Source of the DNA: a bacterium
GTDB taxonomy: Bacteria; Verrucomicrobiota; Verrucomicrobiia; Limisphaerales; J093
Reading direction: 5' to 3'
Assembly (NCBI GenBank): GCA_021823625.1
Contig: JAKANS010000022.1
Location: 1-47,238 of the forward strand
DNA length: 47,238 bases
A program made the translations under genes and the position numbers. Position 1 is the first letter of the stretch. The number at the start of each line of letters is the position of its first letter. Below, in pieces: positions 43,881-47,238 of the stretch. The notes under the pieces were generated by a model. The model was not told the DNA's origin, did no database searches, and saw only the letters and a list, made by a program, of their open reading frames with translations.

Positions 43881-43995
43881 AAATCCGAAACTCGAAATCC
43901 GAGACTCGAACCGGCCGGCGACCTCGCGGCGTTTTCGGCTTTCGCATTTCGGACTTCGGTCTTGTTTCGATGTTCGAGTTTCGAGTTTCGGATTT
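43881..43995. repeat. Intergenic inverted repeat (17-base arms, 81-base loop)
   Basis: AAATCCGAAACTCGAAA at 43881-43897 is matched exactly by its complement at 43979-43995. The arms are extended by further partly complementary CGA-rich words inside, so the block could fold into a long hairpin. It lies between two divergent genes and so is not a simple terminator. Similar CGAAA-rich words fill spacers in related genomes from memory; no count is given. Confidence 0.7.
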
Positions 43996-44083
43996 GCCTC
44001 CCGCCCGAGCCGCGTCCGCCGGGAATCCAGGCTTGCCGAACGCGCGTGTGCATAGTACTTCACGCCGCGTTCGTATTCGGATT

Positions 44084-44353
44084 ATGGCAACTCGCACGCG
44101 CAAACCCGCAGACCCGCCCCGCAAGGTGCTGGTCATTCTTTCCAACCGTTTTCGACCGCTCGAAGAGCCGCGGTTCATCGAGATTCTCTGCCAAAGCGAC
44201 GGCTCGATCCTGGAAGAACATCGCCTGCGAAAGCGCCCGACCCAGGCCGTTTACGACGAGGTTTGGGAGAACGACGACGCCAAGGATTCGCTGGATTCCT
44301 GCCGCAGCGTGAAGCGCCATTACCGGCACGCGCTGATCAAACCGAAGGCCTGA
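44084..44353 (+). CDS. Conserved small protein of unknown function
   Basis: This encodes 89 residues, basic at both ends. The centre has KVLVILSNRFRPLEEPRFIEI and a charged stretch EEHRLRKRPTQAVYDEVWEN. There is no signal or membrane segment. ATG 44084 is chosen because the upstream frame runs through the intergenic repeat. It resembles short proteins I have seen annotated only as hypothetical in verrucomicrobial genomes. Its neighbours do not suggest a role. Confidence 0.6.
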   Translation: MATRTRKPADPPRKVLVILSNRFRPLEEPRFIEILCQSDGSILEEHRLRKRPTQAVYDEVWENDDAKDSLDSCRSVKRHYRHALIKPKA

Positions 44354-44369
44354 CCGGGCCGAGCGCGGG

Positions 44370-45512
44370 TCACAAGCGTCCCCAGCCTTGGCGCAGCGCG
44401 CGGAGGGCGTTGCCGCCGAGGATTCGCTCGATCTCGGTTTCGGTGAAGCCGCCGCGCAGCAATGCGTCGGTGATGTTGGGCAGGTCGGCCATGTCTTTCA
44501 CATCGTCCGGCGGGTCGGTGAAGCCGTCGAAATCCGTGCCGAGCGCCACGGTCTCGATCCCGCCCTGATCCTTGAGGTGACGCGCAGTTTCGACGACCAG
44601 GTGCAGGCCCTGTTTGAGTTCGGCGGTGGTCAGCCAGAAGTTCATCAAGATGATGCCGATCACTCCGCCTGAGTCGGCCACGGCGCGGACTTCCTCGCGA
44701 GTCGGATTCATCGGTGCGGGATTCATGGTGGCCACGCCGACGTGCGAGAACACCAGCGGCCGGCGGCGGTTCACGATCTCGATCGCCCGCCGGCGTGCGG
44801 GTGGCGTGCAATGCGTGAGATCCACCAGCAGCCCCAGTTCCACGCATTGCTCGACCAGTTGCTCGCCCTGTGGTGTCAGGCCTTTCGTAAGATCCTTGGG
44901 CCGACCAAAACATCCGGCGAGTTTCTGCGCCGGCGGGATGGCATCGACGGGTGCGACGAAGGCGTTTTCGTAAAAGTGGCCCAGCGTCAGCAGGCAGACC
45001 CCGCGGTCGAAGAGCGGGCGGACGCGGGCCGGATCCTCGCCCAGGCTGTGCGCGCCTTCGAGGCTGTGCAGGATGGCGATCTTGCCTTGCGCCAGCGCCG
45101 CGTCCAATTCGGTCACGGACTTGACCACCCGTGCGACTTCCTGGCCGTTCACGAGCGAACGCGCGACCTCGCCTTCGAATTCCTGGAACAAGGCGAGCGT
45201 GACCTCGAACGGATCGCCGTCGAAGAAGCGTTTGATTCGGCGCGGGGCCAGCCAACTCGCCGTTTTCATCAACCAGCAATCGTCCAGCAGGCCGCGCTCC
45301 GGTAAATACACCGCCGACAGCAACGCCTTGACCCCGCCTTCGCGCAACTTGGGCAGGTCCACGCGCGTCGCAAACGGATTCCACGCCCCGCCAGTGCGGT
45401 GTCGCTCCGCAAACTTGCTCCCCCACAGCGCCACTTTCAGCGACGGGTGGGCGTGGAGGTCCACGACGGGGCAGCGGGCGTGGAGTTGACGGGCGGCGTC
45501 GGAGGCAGGCAT
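44370..45512 (-). CDS. Membrane dipeptidase-like metallopeptidase (M19)
   Basis: The protein has 380 residues. The M19 binuclear zinc site is visible: H20 and H22 (VDLHAHPS), the bridging glutamate in ILHSLEGAHSLG, and histidines in LTLGHFYENAF and FSHVGVATMN. Late conserved motifs are VALGTDFDGFTDPP and NITDALLRGGFTETEIERIL GGN (two adjacent pieces). M19 enzymes hydrolyse dipeptides, including D-amino acid-containing ones from cell-wall turnover. No signal peptide is seen, so it is probably cytoplasmic, unlike mammalian homologues. The next gene upstream ends 13 bases away, so they may be co-transcribed. Confidence 0.9.
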   Translation of the reverse strand: MPASDAARQLHARCPVVDLHAHPSLKVALWGSKFAERHRTGGAWNPFATRVDLPKLREGGVKALLSAVYLPERGLLDDCWLMKTASWLAPRRIKRFFDGDPFEVTLALFQEFEGEVARSLVNGQEVARVVKSVTELDAALAQGKIAILHSLEGAHSLGEDPARVRPLFDRGVCLLTLGHFYENAFVAPVDAIPPAQKLAGCFGRPKDLTKGLTPQGEQLVEQCVELGLLVDLTHCTPPARRRAIEIVNRRRPLVFSHVGVATMNPAPMNPTREEVRAVADSGGVIGIILMNFWLTTAELKQGLHLVVETARHLKDQGGIETVALGTDFDGFTDPPDDVKDMADLPNITDALLRGGFTETEIERILGGNALRALRQGWGRL

Positions 45513-45525
45513 GGCGGCAGGCGGG

Positions 45526-46905
45526 TTAATCGGTCATTTTGCGGCGCAGGCCGTTCCAGACGTCCAGCGTGGGGCCGGGACCGCGGCGACCATCCCGGTC
45601 TTCGTCGCCGTTGAACAGCAGGGCGTAGGTCATGCGGTGGGCGTGCCAGAATCCCCGCCCGTCGCGGGAGCGGTCGATGAATGGAAGGAACGTGCCGGTG
45701 TTGACGTAAAATTTCACGCGCCCGTCCTGGCTGCCGCGGAAGCAGTCTTCCCGCGCTTCGTGCGTGTGGCCGTACAAGACGTACTGGATGGCGTCCCCAG
45801 AGGCTTCGCCGTTGGTGAGTTCGCTTTCGGCGCCTTTCGCCAGGCTGTCGAGGCCATTGCCCCCGCCGGCACCGAACAGGTTCGCGACCGACGCCAGCCC
45901 CTCCAGGAGTTTCAGGCCCTGGCGCTGTTTCACCAAGGCGAGCACACGGGCGAGATGATCGGTGAGGTCGCCCGCGACGAGAAAGTCGCTCTGAAGCTTG
46001 TCCCACTGCCGCGCGAGGCGCGAGCGGAGCAGCCCGGACAACGCGTTCTTCAAGGCCTCGCGGATGACCGGGAGGTAACGGTCATCTTTCCCGCCCTGGC
46101 CCCGGACGAACCAGGCCAGCCAGTTGAAGGCAGCGGTCAACGGCCGCAGATTGTTCACGTCCTTGAAGCTTTCGAGGAAGGCCAGGTCCGCCGGCGAGTT
46201 CCACCCTTCCTCGGCGAAACCGCGCGCGGTGTTGTGGACCAGTCCCGACATCAACTCGGCGGTCACCGCCTCGCCGATCGCCTGCACGCGGTAACAGCGC
46301 GGATCGAACTGCTCCAGCTTGCCGTCGCGGCGGAGGACTTTGTTATAGAACTCCCAGCCGTGGCATTCCGCATCCCACTCGTGGCCATGACGGGCCAGCA
46401 GGCCGTAGGCATCGGCTTGCACCTTGAAATCGAATTCCACCTTGATGGGGTCGAACTCGCGTTGCAGGCGCTCGTTCAGCTCCGCGTAATTGTTGAACGC
46501 GCGGTCGTGGTTGCCGACCACGTACGTGACGCGCGGCGGCTGGCCGTTGACCGCCGGCAGGTCTTTCACCATCTGCGCCAGGGATCGTGCCGGCTCGGTT
46601 GCGAGGATGCGTTCGAGCACGGCGAGGAACTGACTGCGAGCGGTGGCCTCGTCAGCGTTCATGGCCGTCTCCGGGTCGGCGGTCCCGTTCCAAGGCCGAT
46701 CCTTCTCCGCCACCTCGTCCACCCAGTAGCTGGTACGGACCAGATCGTAAATGTCGCCGAGGAGAACGAGGTGAATTTCCGTGAGATCGCCTTTCTTCTC
46801 CGCCACGGCGGCGATTTCCCCGCCCAGAAGGTTGAACGCGCGGGCGTGAACGTTGCGGGCGGTGGTGCCGTCCGTGAGGTGCACATCGCTGAAAACGACG
46901 ATCAT
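45526..46905 (-). CDS. Calcineurin-like metallophosphoesterase
   Basis: The protein has 459 residues. The metal-binding motifs appear in order: FSDVHL (D7, H9), LLGDIYD (D51), VGNHDRAF (about 131), ARHGHEW and LYGHTHEA near the C-terminus. The roughly 180 residues between the fourth and fifth motifs are a helical insertion absent from small members. There is no signal peptide. Family members hydrolyse phosphomono- or diesters; the substrate here is unknown. It is upstream of, and probably in one transcript with, the dipeptidase gene. Confidence 0.88.
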   Translation of the reverse strand: MIVVFSDVHLTDGTTARNVHARAFNLLGGEIAAVAEKKGDLTEIHLVLLGDIYDLVRTSYWVDEVAEKDRPWNGTADPETAMNADEATARSQFLAVLERILATEPARSLAQMVKDLPAVNGQPPRVTYVVGNHDRAFNNYAELNERLQREFDPIKVEFDFKVQADAYGLLARHGHEWDAECHGWEFYNKVLRRDGKLEQFDPRCYRVQAIGEAVTAELMSGLVHNTARGFAEEGWNSPADLAFLESFKDVNNLRPLTAAFNWLAWFVRGQGGKDDRYLPVIREALKNALSGLLRSRLARQWDKLQSDFLVAGDLTDHLARVLALVKQRQGLKLLEGLASVANLFGAGGGNGLDSLAKGAESELTNGEASGDAIQYVLYGHTHEAREDCFRGSQDGRVKFYVNTGTFLPFIDRSRDGRGFWHAHRMTYALLFNGDEDRDGRRGPGPTLDVWNGLRRKMTD

Positions 46906-47110
46906 AGATCGAGCGGAGGTTGAGGTTGCAGGGTTTACATCTCAGGACCACTAAGCTGCGCCCTCGCGATTGTCAAATCGGAGCGGAAGGCGGTCGCGGC
47001 GGGGCCAAGCCGGACATTTCACCCACCGGCGGACGGCGCGCCGACTTGCAGTCGGCGCTCTGCGTCCAGACCAAGCGCTGCCAACCGCGGAGGGCAACTC
47101 AAAAGTTCCC
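46906..47110. other. Non-coding spacer before the right repeat
   Basis: These 205 bases hold no supported gene. The spacer lies upstream of the minus-strand phosphoesterase gene, so it should contain that promoter; no clear -10/-35 pair is seen. Confidence 0.4.
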
Positions 47111-47238
47111 CCGAGTTGACTCACGGCAAGACGTTACCGGAGGCGGGGGGCCGTCAGGTCTGCGTTGACTCCCGATCCAGGTTACCCGGGGCAGTGAAGA
47201 AGGGCTTCCGTTTGGCCTCAAGGCTTTTCTGCAAGGCG
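47111..47238. repeat. 128-base direct repeat, right copy (runs off the window)
   Basis: This segment is identical to 20614-20741 except for G instead of A at 47147. It begins at the same CCGAGTTGACTC word, and unrelated sequence precedes it, which places one end of the repeated element at 47111. Confidence 0.9.
47154..47238 (-). CDS. Integrase-type transposase, C-terminal end (cut by window)
   Basis: The last 27 codons read ALQKSLEAKRKPFFTAPGNL then DRESTQT and TGA at 47154, identical in every base to the end of the transposase remnant at 20657. Most of the gene lies beyond the right edge, so its integrity cannot be judged. Confidence 0.6.
   Translation of the reverse strand, partial: ALQKSLEAKRKPFFTAPGNLDRESTQT

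Overview
The window reads as a high-GC chromosomal segment from a member of the Verrucomicrobiota, most likely a Pedosphaera/Limisphaera-like lineage. I infer this from family content only: a pseudopilin with a long hydrophobic stretch after FTLIE, several twin-arginine-exported Gfo/Idh/MocA oxidoreductases, a DUF1501 protein, a secreted FAD oxidoreductase, a glycine-rich beta-helix protein with a choice-of-anchor-Q-type tail, and a type II secretion operon of the gspE-L-M-D kind. There is one tRNA gene (Gly, anticodon GCC) and no rRNA or CRISPR array.

Layout. 1-1.5 kb: two glycosyltransferase genes, the first cut by the window edge. 1.9-8.1 kb: a tightly coupled type II secretion/type IV pilus-like operon (ATPase, actin-like/GspL, GspM-like, secretin), followed 30 bases later by a large exported glycine-rich repeat protein that may be its cargo. 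10.4-16.5 kb: a zinc alcohol dehydrogenase, then a minus-strand series: ClC channel, a 21-residue membrane microprotein, a small membrane protein, a SAM methyltransferase, a DsbA-like protein, an endonuclease III-like protein and a polyprenol-phosphate sugar transferase. Four successive stop/start overlaps of 4 bases link the middle of this series. 17-19.8 kb: a pseudopilin and a compact restriction-modification pair, consisting of a beta-class DNA methyltransferase divergent from a fused HTH-nuclease, with a perfect 18-base palindrome between them. 19.9-28.5 kb: catabolic and export genes (DeoC, a secreted propeller hydrolase, GH97, an orphan peptide-ABC ATPase, an S1/P1 nuclease, a Gfo/Idh/MocA protein). 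28.6-31.5 kb: an HpnA-like reductase, the tRNA and a DUF1501 protein.

31.6-39.0 kb is the most disturbed part. A class III cyclase-AAA-TPR signalling gene has been broken: its N-terminal half ends at a nonsense codon at 32813, its C-terminal TPR half resumes at about 37780, and the ATPase middle is missing. The roughly 5 kb between them holds two ISL3-type transposase fragments in permuted order and then an AT-richer island. The island carries a PIG-V-like mannosyltransferase and a minus-strand cassette encoding a MauE/DoxX-like redox membrane protein (frameshifted), a tail-anchored exported protein, and a small secreted protein with ten cysteines.

39-47 kb: exported enzymes (Gfo/Idh/MocA, isoaspartyl peptidase/asparaginase, FAD oxidoreductase), an M19 dipeptidase and a metallophosphoesterase. 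A 128-base direct repeat at 20614 and at the right edge (47111) is the 3' end of an integrase-type transposase element. The first copy has been fused to the end of the propeller hydrolase gene.

The best candidates for something new are the HTH-nuclease/methyltransferase pair with its palindromic operator, the MauE/anchored/ten-cysteine cassette, and the 21-residue coupled microprotein.
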